NCBI RefSeq assembly: GCF_042477335.2
Contig: NC_091255.1
Location: 20,004,501-20,068,500 of the forward strand
Reading direction: 5' to 3'
Source: Ovis canadensis
Lineage: Eukaryota; Chordata; Mammalia; Artiodactyla; Bovidae
DNA: 64,000 nt
Shown here in pieces: positions 1 to 13,300 of the stretch. Within the stretch, counting starts at the first letter, position 1. Each line of letters opens with the position of its first letter. Below the pieces are notes generated by a model that made no database searches, had not been told where the DNA came from, and worked only from the letters and a program-made list of their open reading frames with translations. The position numbers were made by a program, and so were the translations under genes.

Positions 1-104
1 CTGCCGTTTCCTTCTCCCAGGGGATCTTCCCCACCCAGGGATCGAACTTGCACCTCCCAAATTAACAGGCAGATTCTTTGCCACTGAGCCACCAAGGAAG
101 CCCC
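1..104 (-). mobile_element. Bov-tA SINE, 5' part cut by the window edge
   Basis: Antisense Bov-tA text is readable: the box around GGGGATCTTCC, the ACCCAGGGATCGAAC segment (antisense tRNA B-box-like region) and the terminal CCAAGGAAGCCCC. This is the tRNA-derived half of a ruminant SINE, transcribed leftward. Confidence 0.85.
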
Positions 105-619
105 AAAGTATTAACAGGTGTTAGTATTCGCCCCACTGTAACAGACAAGGAGCTGAGGCTCAAGAGGGTGCCGGTATCTGCCCAGCCTCAGACGGTGATG
201 GGGGCAGAGCCAGCATCAGCACTGATCTCTGAGCCTCAGCTCATACCTGCACCTGTACCTGGCCGGGGAGGGTGGGCCGGTCTAGAGCTGGGTGGGGAGT
301 CTGTGTCCCAAAGCACCCAGCAAGGCTTGGCACATCATCAGGGCTCAGCAAATGTGGGAGGAAAATAAAGAGATCGGTAGTTCTGGGTGCCCCCGGCATA
401 TGCTTTGCAGGAACATCAGCTCCCAGCAGAAGAAGTGCCTTCGCTAAGTAAACCCCGCTTCGGCAGGTTACTGAGAGAAGTAACACTCACTCCTACTCAC
501 TGCCACTCACACTGTCCGGCAGCAGGACACGATGGTGGTAAAAAAAAAAAAACAAAAAAAAAAACTCCTGGTTTACCTTCTAGCGGGAAACCCACACGGT
601 AATCCAAAATCAAGCAAAG
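105..619. other. TBX4 intron, no gene; weak MIR-like patch
   Basis: About 115-340 resembles an eroded antisense MIR (the segment reading as gain-and-loss of 'acagacaaggagctgaggctcaa' type text). Bases 541-563 are an A-rich tract. Short open frames on both strands show no recognisable protein. Confidence 0.4.
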
Positions 620-2200
620 ATCAGTGGTGAGAAAAAGTGGCAGACGAGAGACTGCATTGATGATAGTAACAAACGCGATGACAGGAAATGTGAAGGGCCT
701 TGAGAAGAAAACCCTTGAGTACACTTTTGAAAGACAAAAGGCAGACTCCAGTGAAGAGAAAGGCACCATGATCAATGCCCCCCCGGGGAAATTTATAACT
801 TAAAGTGATTCTAACAAAAATACAAGTAAGTTTTTTTCTCAACACTACAAGCTTATTCTAAAGCTCATTAAAAAAAAAAAAAAGACAAGACCAGCCAAGA
901 AAACTCTGAAAAAAGAAGAGCAATGGGGGAGGACCGAGTCTGCCAGACACTAAAACCTATTATGATGTCTCAACGGTTAAAACACTGGCGTAGGAACAGA
1001 CACAGATTCAGGAGGGGATTTACTGTACAGAACCAGAGAGTGTCCTAAACCAGAGAGGGGAGAGGGCTAGTCAGTTATTGGTGTTGGGACCACTGGATAG
1101 CTCTCTAGAAATAAAAAAAGTTGGATTCACACTTGGTATCTAATGCCAGAATAAATTGAAAAAGGGCCAATGGTTTAAATGTAATAATAAATCCATAAAA
1201 TACTGTAAGAAAACACAAGAAAAATCCCTTATAAGTAAGGAATGGATAGGGGCTTTTCAATTACTCAAAATCCAGAACCCATAGAGAAAAGACCAACACA
1301 GTCCATCAAAAACGTCTGTGTAGGATTACCACTCTAGGCAAGACCAATAAGACCAGTGACAAACTGGGAAAACATATAAGCAACTCAATTTCACAGATGG
1401 GAGCTAAATCTTTCTAGCTTATAAAAGCTTCTAGAATGGATAGGTGACTTTTAAAAAAGTAATCTAAGAATGAGAAAAGGATAAGGGCAGGAGTTCACAA
1501 GAGAGGAGATCTCACAAAAGTAAGATGCTTATGCTCACTCATAATAAAGGAAATAGAAACTGAAGCTAAAACTGCTATCTGTGTTTCAGCCATGAGCCTG
1601 GAAAAGATCCAAAAATTCCTCTCCCACCATGTTCGTGAGGCCACAGCGATGGTGGGAAGACACGTCACTGTGACACCAATGCAGGACAGGGTGACAAATT
1701 GCAAATCCATATATCCCTCAAACAGGCACTTTATCACAAAGAATACTTGGCAGAGGTATAAAGCGACATACGTACAAGCTTAATCGAAAGAGCAAAGATA
1801 GGGAAGCCTCTAATTCCTTCCATAAGGACTGGCTACACGATTAACGGAACAATCATTGGATGAAACTCTACGCAGCTGTGTAAAAGGAATGACGCAGCTC
1901 TACGTGGATGAAATGATCTCCGAGACACTGAGTTTACAAAGCAAGGTGCAAAGTGTTTACAACATGGTACCTTCTGTGTCAAAAAGAAGGGATCTGAGAC
2001 GGTATTCTGCCTGCATATGCAAAAAGAAACACAGAAAAGAAATTAGTAACACTGGTTCCTTGTGGCCACAGCTGGAAGAAACTAGGTGGATGGGAAACCA
2101 GTGAAGGGAGATGTCTCACTGCAGACCTTTTTCGCTTGTTCACTGATTCATTTTTCAATCATATGAATGTATTTCCTATTTAAAAACAAATTTGACAAAC
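620..2200 (+). mobile_element. Old L1 LINE 3' half (L1M type)
   Basis: The sequence follows the mammalian L1 ORF2 3' region and 3' UTR on the plus strand. Landmarks are the segment near 880-900 (AAAGACAAGACCAGCCAAG), 'CAGACACTAAAACCTATTAT' at about 944, and the end-of-element text at 1856-2195 ('GCAGCTGTGTAAAAGGAATG', then 'CATATGAATGTATTTCCTAT'). It is riddled with stops and small indels, so it is an ancient dead copy. Everything here is TBX4 intron. Confidence 0.75.
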
Positions 2201-2504
2201 AAGTATAAAATGATAACTGTGGCAAGCACTCAAATTGAAAAGTGTGTGGTGCACGGAGAGCATATAATGGGGACCCCGAACTGTCTCCCTGAAGCCGCGG
2301 CATTTGAGCTTGGATCCCAAGGCTCAGGAGTAACTGACTAGGCTAAGAGGCCCGTGGCTGGTGGAGCAAGCACACTGAGGGGACGGTGCCTGTGCCATTC
2401 TGTGGCCCGGGGAGCCCACATCCGCAGTCTGGGGCTAACTCAGCCTCTGCAAGGCTCAGACTGACTATGTGAGCAATCATAAGCTAACCTCAGCAACACG
2501 GGAG

Positions 2505-2541
2505 TCGAGAGACACAGGAGGTGGTGAAGATGGCCATCTCC

Positions 2542-2578
<37 letters not shown>

Positions 2579-3066
2579 ACGAAGCCATCCCCTCCCTGTC
2601 TCCAGATTAGGAGAAAAGCAAGACATAGGAGGTGGTGAAGATGGCCATCTCCCTGCACACACACACACACCACGCAGCCATCCCCTCCCTGCCACACACA
2701 CACACACACACACACATACCTACCACGCAGCCATCCCCTCCCTGCCTTCAGATAAGGAGAAAAGCAAGACACAGGAGGTGGTAAAGATGGCCATCTCCCT
2801 GCACACACACACACACACACACACACACCACACAGTCATCCCCTCCCTGCCTCCAGATTAGGAGAAAAGCAAGACACAGGAGGTGGTAAAGATGGCCATC
2901 TCCCTACACACACACACACACCCCCACCACGCAGCCATCCCCTCCCTGCTACATACACACACACACCATGCAGCCATCCCCTCCCTGCCACATACACACA
3001 CACACACACACATACCCACCACAGAGCCATCCCTCTCTGCCTCCAGATTAGGAGAAAAGCAAGACC
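2505..3066. repeat. Composite minisatellite with embedded (CA)n blocks
   Basis: A unit reading roughly ACACAGGAGGTGGTGAAGAT, then GGCCATCTCCCTG, then (CA)n, then CACGCAGCCATCCCCTCCCTG, then CTCCAGATTAGGAGAAAAGC restarts near 2512, 2624, 2769 and 2874 and ends near 3062. Within it, the sub-unit CAGCCATCCCCTCCCTGC plus a short CA tract is separately amplified near 2690 and 2945-3010. The open frames here on both strands (poly His-Thr, poly Cys-Val) are artefacts of the repeat. Confidence 0.9.
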
Positions 3067-4925
3067 CAGGTGCCAGCTATCTCCATGTCCCACTGCAGGA
3101 CGCAGGCCCCAGCCTAGCAAGGCTCTCCTCAACTGCCCGGAGCAGCTTCTCTTCCCATCCCGTGGTCACCTGGCACAGGACCCTGCTGGGGACAGGGGGC
3201 AGTGAGCAGGAGGGGAGGTTGGCAGGTGTCCTCTTAGCCAGCAGAGCCACAGCTGTGAAGCTGACTTGGAGCAGCTGGGTCCCAGGCTCCCGACCGTTTC
3301 TGCCCCTGCTGCCTGCTTATGCCCAGAACCTAAAGGTCACACCCTGACTCTACCCCTCAAGAACAGAGGGCTTTCCTGGACTCACAGCAAAAACCCGCAG
3401 GAGTTTTCTAATCAGAAGCCAATTCTATCTTTTCTGAACACGTGGCCTGAGGGGCTCCTGGAACCTGGACCCTTCTCCTGGGTGGCTGGGTGGCACGTGG
3501 GAGACAGCTGCTGATGTCTCTGAAATCCTGAGTGGGGAGTCCACCGTCCACCTGGCTGGAGAAAGTTCCCTGAGGTGTGGAAGCTTTTAGGAAACATGGC
3601 AAAGTGTGGACACCTTTGGCTGTGTGGGAGGACTTGTCAGGGGCAGGTTCACAATACAAATGGGTTTTTCCCAGGTTTCTGCACCGAGAAGCCAGGAAGG
3701 GCGACTTGGAGAGCTCACTGCTCCAGTTGGCACAGACCAAGGGGCGGAAAGCCAAGGCTCAAATGGGCCACTTTGCCTTGATATGCCTAGGAAGTTAGCT
3801 CATCCTCCACAGCCCTTCCCTGCAGGGTCAGAGGCTGCGCGCTCTCCAGTGATGCTCTAGATTGCTGAAGATCTGACAGCTGGAGCCCTGGGTACCAAAA
3901 GATGGGGGCAGAAGCCAAAGGAGCACAGGCCTAGGCCTCAGAAGGCCGGGGTCCATCTGTGCTCTGTTACTCCCGGCTCCTGAGACAAGCACTTTGTCTC
4001 CGTGAGCCCCGCCACCCCCACAGAGGGTGCAGTAACCAACAGACTGCACTTGTTGGGAAAACGTGGGGATGGGGAGAAGGAAGATACTCTACACCCCAAC
4101 CCTCCGGGGAGGAAGCTGAGTTAGTACAGGGAATAGCCCCCCAGCCGAGGAGAGGAGGGCCCCAGGCTGGTGTGGCGAGTGTAGCCAGGGGCACGCCCGA
4201 CATCACAAGCCCAACAAGCCAGCCCCACTGGGTGCTCAAGACCACTGCAAACCCTTTCGGGACCCCAGAGGAGCCACCAAAGCAGCAAGCCAGGGTGAGA
4301 AACCTGCTGCTGGGCGACGAAAACCGGGTCACACCCTCCTGCTTCCAAAACAGCCCCACTTTTCAACCACCTGACTCCCTCCCCTGGCCCTCTCTGCAGG
4401 GGTCCAGGGAGGTGGAAGGGTCCTCAGAGACACTCCTGCAGCTGGGAACCACGAGAGCGACCTGTGTGGCTAAAATTCTCACCAGAGCTTTGATCCCTGG
4501 GTATTTCTGGTCACTCACCCAAGGATCCAGCTCCCGCCCAGCTCTGTCCACCCCAATGGTCGGTCCCTGGGGTGTGTGTGTATGTGTGTGTGTGTGTGTG
4601 TGTGCAGTTGTGGGAAGAGATGTGGCTCCCACCGTGGAGGCCCTCACTAATCTTTCAAGGTTGATCCCAAAGCTTGGCCAAGCAGAGGAGGCCAGAGAGG
4701 AGCTGACCACGAGCAGTCTTGGCCAGAATGGCAGTCTCTCTGGCCCTCGGTCATGAAAGACCCTGTGATCTGAGAGGTGGGGGCTTGGCTGACCCTTCCC
4801 CTTGGAGGGCGGCCTGTTGTCGCCCCTGTGGAAGGCTGCAGGGGCACATGTCCCGGGGCCCACCTGGGTGTCTCTGTCACACACCCAACAGCATCCCCCT
4901 GTGTGGGAAAACCCCATGCTGCTTG
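3067..4925. other. TBX4 intron, unique sequence, no gene recognised
   Basis: GC-moderate intronic sequence. A (TG)n tract lies at 4571-4605. A long plus-strand open frame (3959-4756) has no recognisable domain and ends through the TG tract. About 3920-4060 has a weak MIR flavour. Confidence 0.5.
4571..4605. repeat. (TG)n microsatellite
   Basis: TG repeat with one TATG interruption, potentially polymorphic. Confidence 0.9.
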
Positions 4926-5180
4926 CCAAACAGACAAGTCAGGAGTTGATCATATTAACTAAGCATTCTCCTAATTGTTGGTTTATCGATCACCGATGAC
5001 TTGGAAGAGAACTGAGCAGACTCTGAGAAAATTACAACCAAGAGCTGCTTGCCAATTACACACCCATCAACCAGAAAGGACGCATCGCTGGCATTCTCCA
5101 TAAGGAGCTATGATTCACAGAGTGCTGATTTGCACACAGCTCCCCAGAAACAGAACTGAGGTGTAAAAGAGGCACGTGCC
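4926..5180. promoter_or_regulatory. Candidate intronic regulatory element of TBX4
   Basis: A repeat-free, AT-balanced block in the intron following the PFGH-ending T-box exon. It contains a homeodomain-type CTAATTG (4970-4976), a TTTATCGATCACCGATGA segment (4981-4998), an ACACACCCATCAACC segment and AGGTGTAAAA (about 5158), which resembles a T-box half site. It looks like constrained non-coding DNA rather than a repeat, but constraint cannot be measured here. Confidence 0.25.
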
Positions 5181-5756
5181 TGCACGCCCCCCACCCTTGC
5201 TTTCCCCAACCACCCCCCCACACAGATGTTATGAGCGTTCAGCCGGGGCAACCACATCCAGGAGCCAACAGCACCCACTCCATCAACACCCCACCCTGTG
5301 TCTCCAGGGTAACCATGTGTAACCTAGAGGGGCGAGGCTTGCTCCCTGGCAGATAATACTGGGTCCCCAGGCTTCTGTTTGCCACGCGTATGAGCTAAAA
5401 ATTTCCACATAAAGAGCTTTTTGTGGGCCTGCCAGGGCCAGACTGGGGAAAGAATGAGCTTCAGCAGCCTGGACGGGGCGTCAGCAGCAGCATCCCTAGG
5501 GTTTCAGAGTTGCTCTTGTGAGAGCCAGGCCCCAGGCAAGGCCAGGAAGGGGCTGACACAGGAGCCAGTGCAAGGCCTGCCTTTCCAGGGCGGGCGGCTG
5601 CGGGGCCAGGCGGACGCCAGGGATGAGGCTTCTGAGCTCATGGGTGACTCTTTCTCAAGACAGTCTCCTGGTCTTAGGCCCCAGCAAGGCCAGATCTGGG
5701 GAAACTGAAGCTGAGATTTGTGAGATGGGGGTCCATCCATGTCGTTGTCGTCATCA

Positions 5757-5942
5757 AGTGTTACTTGCTCAGTCGTGTGTCCAACTCTTTGCAACCCCAT
5801 GGGCTGTAGCCCACCAGGCTACTCTGTGGGATTCTCCAGGCAAGAATCCTGGACTGGGTGGCTAACCCCTTCTCCAGGGGATCTTCCTGACCCAGGGATT
5901 GAACCCACATCTCCCACACTGCAGGCAGATTCGTTACAACGG
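5757..5942 (-). mobile_element. Bov-tA SINE
   Basis: Antisense Bov-tA: GTCGTGTGTCCAACTCTTTG, CATGGGCTGTAGCCCACCAG, the CTCCAGGGGATCTTCCTGAC box and the tRNA-like GGGATTGAACCC. Little diverged. Confidence 0.9.
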
Positions 5943-5949
5943 TAAAGGG

Positions 5950-6135
5950 AAACCATCATAGTCGACATTCACTCAGAGCCTCTTGGGCGCCACATGCCTT
6001 CTGCATAATCTCATTTAATTTTCACCTGGGCATCCCCATGTTCTGACAAGGAAACTAAGGTGCAGAAAGGCTAAGAAACTTGCCCCAAGTTACCCAGCCA
6101 GTAAGTGCCAGGGGAAGGATGCTTACTGTGGAACT
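5950..6135 (-). mobile_element. MIR SINE relic
   Basis: Text such as ATAATCTCATTTAATTTTCA, then GACAAGGAAACTAAGGTGCAGAAAGG, then GCCAGTAAGTGCCAG is the antisense core of a MIR element. Confidence 0.7.
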
Positions 6136-6232
6136 CAGACCCTGTGCTCTGGCCCATAAACCCGCCTGGGACTGGGTCCTGAGAATGGATTCTCCAGATG
6201 AGCACCTCTAAGCGCCCCACCTCCCTGCCTCA

Positions 6233-7204
<972 letters not shown>

Positions 7205-7492
7205 AGGGTCCTGGGGTGGGTGGGGGTGGGAGGAACTGGGAGATTGGGGGTGACACCTATACCCTACTGATGCTATACGTAACACTGATAATGAATGAGA
7301 ACATACTGTGTGGCCCAGGGAACTCTACTGTGCTCTGGAGACCTGAATGGGAAGGAAGTCCAAAGGGAGGGGATGGATGTGTATGTCTGGCTGGCTCAGT
7401 TTCCTCCACAGTGGAAACTAACACAACATTGTAAAGCAGCTGCACTCCAATAAAAATTACTTAAAAAAAAAAAACACAAGAAATAAAAAAAA
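7205..7492 (+). mobile_element. Bovine L1 3' end with A-rich tail
   Basis: GTGGCCCAGGGAACTCTACT, then CTAACACAACATTGTAAAGC, then AGCTGCACTCCAATAAAAAT followed by an A-rich tail is the recognisable 3' UTR end of a ruminant L1. Confidence 0.7.
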
Positions 7493-8639
<1,147 letters not shown>

Positions 8640-8912
8640 GCCTGGCCCCACCACTGACAAACCACGATGCCTCAGGCAACTGGCTTGGATGTTTTTACAC
8701 CTTGGTTTCCCTATCTCTGGTGAAAGAAAGTGAAAGTGTTCATCGCTCAGTCGTGTCTGACTCATTGTGACCCTATGGCTTATAGCCCACCAGGCTCCTT
8801 CATCCATGGAGTTCTCCAGGCAAGAATACTGGAGTGGGTTGCCATTTCCTTCTCCACTCCAAAGGGGGGACGTTATCAATACACCCATCTCACAGGTTGC
8901 TGGGTGGATTGA
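8640..8912 (+). mobile_element. MIR relic split by a Bov-tA SINE
   Basis: MIR text (CCTCAGGCAACTGGCTTGGAT, then CCTTGGTTTCCCTATCTCTG) runs to about 8720. It is interrupted by an antisense Bov-tA at about 8724-8858 (CATCGCTCAGTCGTGTCTG, then CAAGAATACTGGAGTGGGTTG). It then resumes with ACACCCATCTCACAGGTTGC. The older MIR was therefore in place before the ruminant SINE inserted. Confidence 0.75.
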
Positions 8913-10324
8913 ACGAATCCACTTTTGGCTCTTACCACTGACCCTGACTGCTCTCCTTCCTCTGCAGGAGGTATGACCGACCTCCATGAAAAAAGACTCA
9001 TCAAAAAGAAAGTCTTCCAGTTCCTGCAGCCCATGCTGAAACTGCCCAGGACCCCGAGGCTCAGGGGACATTTTGGAGAGGGATACTACCTGGGACCACT
9101 CAGCGCACCCACACCTACAACATGTACACATACCTGTGGGCTATCCCCCCGGTCACCAGGTCCCTGACCCTGGACTTCCCCAGAGGGGAACTTCCTCACG
9201 GTCCTCATCAGACCCTCGCACCGCTTCCTAGCTGACCTTTTACAAAGATGCCTCCGAGAGAGGCAGGATCAAATCCAGCAGGACAAACCAAGACAACTGG
9301 GACCCAGATCCCCAGAGCCAATAGAGTGCCCACGCAGTCCACTCTGGGAAAGCCAACAGGGGACCTCTGGCTCTCACGAAGCCAAGAGACAGCACAGGGA
9401 CCCTCGAGAGTAGCTGTCCTAAGCGCCTCACAAACAGATGACCTGAGTCTCCCATTGCGTCAACATGGAACCAGCTTACCTCGACAGGGCAGGGCTTCCA
9501 GAAGGGATCAAGGCCTGCCCCCAACCCCACAGACCCTACAGCAAGCCCAGGACCCTGAGGCGGAGCGTGCCCTGGCCTCTGCACCCTCCCTGGTTGAAGG
9601 ACAAGCCCTTGAAAGCCTTGCCAGGGGCCCGGGGTGCAGGAGCGGCGTGACCCTGTGTGCGCCCGAGCGCATGCGTTTGCGGACCCAGAGGAGTGCGCAT
9701 GCGCGCATGTGTGCGTGCCTGGAGGGAGGAGGGAAGTTCTCGCTGCAAGTCTAGGGACTTATAAACTGTGTGGAAGAATTTGTCTCAGATGTCAACTGAA
9801 AGCATTTTTGAATGTCCACCCCACCCCCTCTCCAGGAATGGGAGGAGCGAGAGGACCCAACCCTGCCTCCTGCTTACCAGCCCCTTGCCCAACCCTGGGG
9901 GCGCAGCTGGAGCCTGCACCGCCTCGTTCCTGTCCCAGCCTCGCCTTGTGAGCCTGAGACTGGAGGGGAGGGAGGGAGGTGGCACTTGCCTCAGCTCCCC
10001 CCATCCTTAGGGGAAGGCCAAGAATCCCGTCCCCTGCAGGCTACCATTTTGCAACGGCTACAGAAACAGCCACAGAATGACTTGGGGCTCTCCCGGAGTC
10101 AGGACCCTGTACTTGGCCTGTTTCTCCTGCAATCACTCCAGGTGGCAACAGCAGAGGACAGACCCGGCTCCCCCCCACACCCCCACACCCCGGGCCGGTG
10201 ACCACAAAGGGGGCAGATAAGACAGCTGGCTGCCACTGCCGCAGTCTTTATAATCTAGGTTGGTGGCGGGGGGCAGCAGGGTACTAGATCCTATTTTTCC
10301 CCCTTCTACTCCCTACCACATTTT
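8913..10324. other. TBX4 intron, unique sequence with a CpG/NRF1-like patch
   Basis: No repeat is recognised. A 168-codon plus-strand open frame (9248-9754) has no recognisable domain. Bases 9650-9720 are an alternating purine-pyrimidine, CpG-bearing patch that includes an NRF1 palindrome. Confidence 0.5.
9695..9704. promoter_or_regulatory. NRF1-type palindrome GCGCATGCGC
   Basis: A perfect NRF1 consensus within a stretch of alternating purine-pyrimidine sequence that is Z-DNA prone. It lies inside a TBX4 intron with no CpG island around it. Function is inference only. Confidence 0.35.
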
Positions 10325-10497
10325 AAAAAAGATTTTCTTGATGTCTTTATTGAATTTGTTACAATATTGTTTCTGTTTCATGTTGTGGTTTTTTGGCCCC
10401 AAGGCATGTGGGATCCCAGCTCCTCAACTAGGGATCAAACCCATACCCTCCCCATCGGAAGGTGAAGTCTTCACGGCTGGACCGCCAGGGAAGTCCC
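10325..10497 (-). mobile_element. CHR-type tRNA SINE
   Basis: Antisense ruminant/cetartiodactyl SINE: GGCATGTGGGATCCCAGCTC, CAACTAGGGATCAAACCC, then GCTGGACCGCCAGGGAAGTC. The motif CTCCCTAC occurs just left (about 10309) and right (about 10497) and may be the target-site duplication. Confidence 0.8.
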
Positions 10498-12179
10498 TCC
10501 CTACTGCAGTTCATCTCAGCAGCTCAGGAGGCCAGGCTGACACGACTGGTACTTTTTAGGAGGCAGGCGAGGAGCTTGTGCTCAGCCGCTCAAGGCCTGG
10601 GGCTGCTGTCCTGTGATTTGGCCTCTCTTGGAAGCTGGGTGTGGACCAGGTTCCCAGCTGATAACAGCCTTCAAGAGGTTCTGAGGGAGTTGGGGCAGGG
10701 CAGGAAGTTGTCTCCTAGCCTCTGCCTCCCTTTCCCCGCCTCTGAGGGCAGGAGTCCTCAGAAGGGAGGATGAGGTAGGTGGTCTCAGGGTGGATTCAAA
10801 GGTCCTTTGCTCCAGGATGAGCAGGCCCAGGCTCAGTGAGCACCCCTGACTTCGTGGAAACAGGTATCTTCATCTCTCTGAGGATCCAGTGTGGTGGCTG
10901 TTTCTGGACCATGGAGGACGCAGGCACTGGGGACCCTGGGCCCCCTCATCTCCCCACCTAAGGGGCTCCAGAAGGATAAAGGCCCTCTGTGCGCGAAAGG
11001 CGAAGGAAGAAGGTGAGGCATGCCAGCCCGCCAGCCTCCTGCCCCAGCTGATGGCATCTGCCCTTTGGTTCCAGAGGGGCTGAGCTTGGAGCCCAGAGGC
11101 CTGGCGTTGGAGTGTGCCCCAGGAGGGCAGGACGCAGGCCACAGGGGCCAGGAAGGCCTGGGAGCCGCGACTTGCCCTGGGCTTGCCCTGCACTCTACAG
11201 GTCCTCTCTGTTGCAACAGATGAAACCACAGATGAAACCGTCTGAACTGCTTCTGTGATTTAGGATAGAAAAAAAGATACCCGAAAACCAACCCCTTTGG
11301 GGGGAAGCGAACCCCTCAGAGGGACAGGGAGGGGAGACGTGACTCTGCACAGCCCGTGTGGCACTCAGCCCTGGCACCCGGCTGGCAGGGAAGCCCTGTC
11401 TTACTTGTGCCCAGCACCCGTAGCCACCCAGAGGCGGGCTCCGTGAGCCTTCTGTCCTGCCCGCTCCCTGCGCCCCTCCGCACCCCTTGCACGTGCACCG
11501 CGGGCCTCCTCTCTGAGGCCAGGGGCCCCCTCTCCCGGCTCTGGGTCCCCGCCCCCTCAGGGCACTCTGGGGGACCTCGCGGAAACCGCTCCGCCAGGGG
11601 ATAAACAAGCAGCCTGTCCTGCCAGGCCGGGAGAAGATGAAAGCCTGGGGGTTTCTCCTCTGATCATGAAACAGGCTCTGGAAGGGTGCGGGCCTGAAGC
11701 CTTATCTACCATACTAGGAAATGGTTTTAGAATGAACTGCTAAAACAAGCTTCCTTGGACGTTTCTTGGTGTTGGAGGCTTTCAGGGCGCGGGGCAAGGG
11801 TCTGGGGCATTTGGATTTTGGCAACAAACCAGTAAATACGAACGATGCTGAGAGAGGGGCCAACAAGCTTCATCTGGGCTCAGAGAGCTGTGGGGTGCCA
11901 GGGCCTGGGCCCAAGGAGGGGGCAAAATTCAAGGTGCTGACCTGTTCCCTCTCCACCAATCCTGCAAGGAGCTGGGGTAGCAGGGAAGAGAGGACCTGGG
12001 GGATTGGACAGACTCTCTCCAATCAGCGGGGACCCCAAACTCCAAGTCCACTGCAGTCCCAGCTGCTCAGGAATCCCAGGAGCAGCTATGTGCGCTTCCC
12101 TGAAAATGGAGTTGCAAAATCAAATCCAAGGGGTGAGAAGCCTGGAGAAGGCTTTTGAGGTGGGGAGAAGTGGTGACTG
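10498..12179. other. TBX4 intron, unique GC-rich sequence
   Basis: No gene or repeat recognised. Open frames of 100-150 codons on both strands (for example 10833-11291 minus) reflect GC richness and lack recognisable domains. The block at 11640-11770 (CTGATCATGAAACAGG, TTATCTACC) is unique and non-coding. Confidence 0.5.
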
Positions 12180-12345
12180 GGAGGGCAGACAGGGGATGCT
12201 GGGGGTCAGTAATGTTCTGCTTCTTTATCTGGGTGGTGGTAACACCGGTGTGTTCAGTTTGTAGAAGTCCATAGGGCTGTACAATTAAGACTTGTTCACT
12301 TTTCTGCAGGAATGTTCCACTTCAATAAAATTGACATTAAAAATT
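12180..12345 (+). mobile_element. Old L1 3' UTR tail
   Basis: TTATCTGGGTGGTGGTAACA, then GTACAATTAAGACTTGTTC and CCACTTCAATAAAATTG match the general pattern of L1M 3' ends. A TA/CA-rich simple repeat follows at about 12345-12392. Confidence 0.55.
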
Positions 12346-12644
12346 ATATATGTGTGTATATATCATAAAGATGTGTACACACACACACAGAGGCCAGAGT
12401 TTGAAAGGAAAGGGCTTTAGGAAAAGGGTAGGGGGTCCACAGAAAACCCCATCTATTTTCTATCCCTAGTGTCTGAGGGTCTTAAAGAAGAATTCTGGGT
12501 GTTTTGGGAACAGGTTGGGGCCCAGCAACTAAGGCTGAGTTTGGGGGTGGGAGGTAGGGGGTGCCATTTAATACTGAGACCAAAGCTTTTGTAGCCAAAT
12601 GATTTCTGAGAGCAATGGACAGAGCAGTGTAATTTATTTCCACT

Positions 12645-12662
12645 TAACACACACACACACAC
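12645..12662. repeat. Short (CA)n microsatellite
   Basis: Nine CA units, then a degenerate CA-rich flank to about 12690. Confidence 0.8.
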
Positions 12663-12984
12663 ATTCACATACTCACACGCACATGCACAGAGTTTTCTAC
12701 TTCTCTCAAAGCATTTTTCAGAAATATTTTCCCTAAGATGGGGGCAGGAAAGAGGGTGTGTGGAATGGATGCTGTTTTGGAAGACCAGTTGGTTCTCTGA
12801 GATTTTTTTTTTTTTTTTGAAGACACTTCCTTCTGATAGACTTTTGCTTTCAGAAAATACTTTAGAAAGAGATCAAAGCACTCTCTCCCCAGCCCACTTT
12901 CCCAGTGTCTTCAACCCTTACTTCTCTTATCACCCACGCCACTGGGCTCTGACGCTCTGTATACAGAGCGAGGGCAATTGGCTT

Positions 12985-13300
12985 TGAAGCCCCGGATTAA
13001 GCCGGGCCAAATCCTTGCCTCAGAATAACAAACAATACAGGTTCAACAGGAGTTCTCATCAGTAGTTCATTTTTCAAACACAAATTCACTGTCACTAACA
13101 CAAGCAACATTGAACTCAACAGGCTATGAAGGCTGATAGTGGAGATTTATCTGGTGGCAAAACCATGACCTAGGAGCGGAGCAGTCAGACGGTTAGGAAA
13201 TTTTCATATTGGGGAGGTTTTTATTTAAATTTTGTGGAGCTCACTTTTATCTGTGTTTGGGAGAAAAGGCAGTTTCTCACATGGATCAAGCTTGGCAGAG
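12985..13300. promoter_or_regulatory. Candidate intronic regulatory block with a PITX-type site
   Basis: Repeat-free, AT-balanced sequence in the TBX4 intron between coding exons 2 and 3. It holds GGATTA (12994-12999, a bicoid/PITX core), AACAAACAATACA (FOX/SOX-like) and a TTTTTATTTAAATTTT run near 13218. PITX1 is a known upstream regulator of Tbx4 in hindlimb. Whether this block is the published lung or limb enhancer is not determinable here. Confidence 0.22.

Noticed and set aside
1-104. Antisense tRNA-like B-box sequence suggesting a tRNA gene
   Set aside because: It is the tRNA-derived head of a Bov-tA SINE. The same holds for similar sequences throughout the window, and no intact tRNA cloverleaf gene was seen.
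2440-3347. Several His-Thr and Cys-Val rich open frames
   Set aside because: They are translations of the CA/TG composite minisatellite.
3959-4756. 265-codon plus-strand open frame in the TBX4 intron
   Set aside because: No domain, no splice-consistent partners, and it reads through a TG microsatellite as a Cys-Val run.
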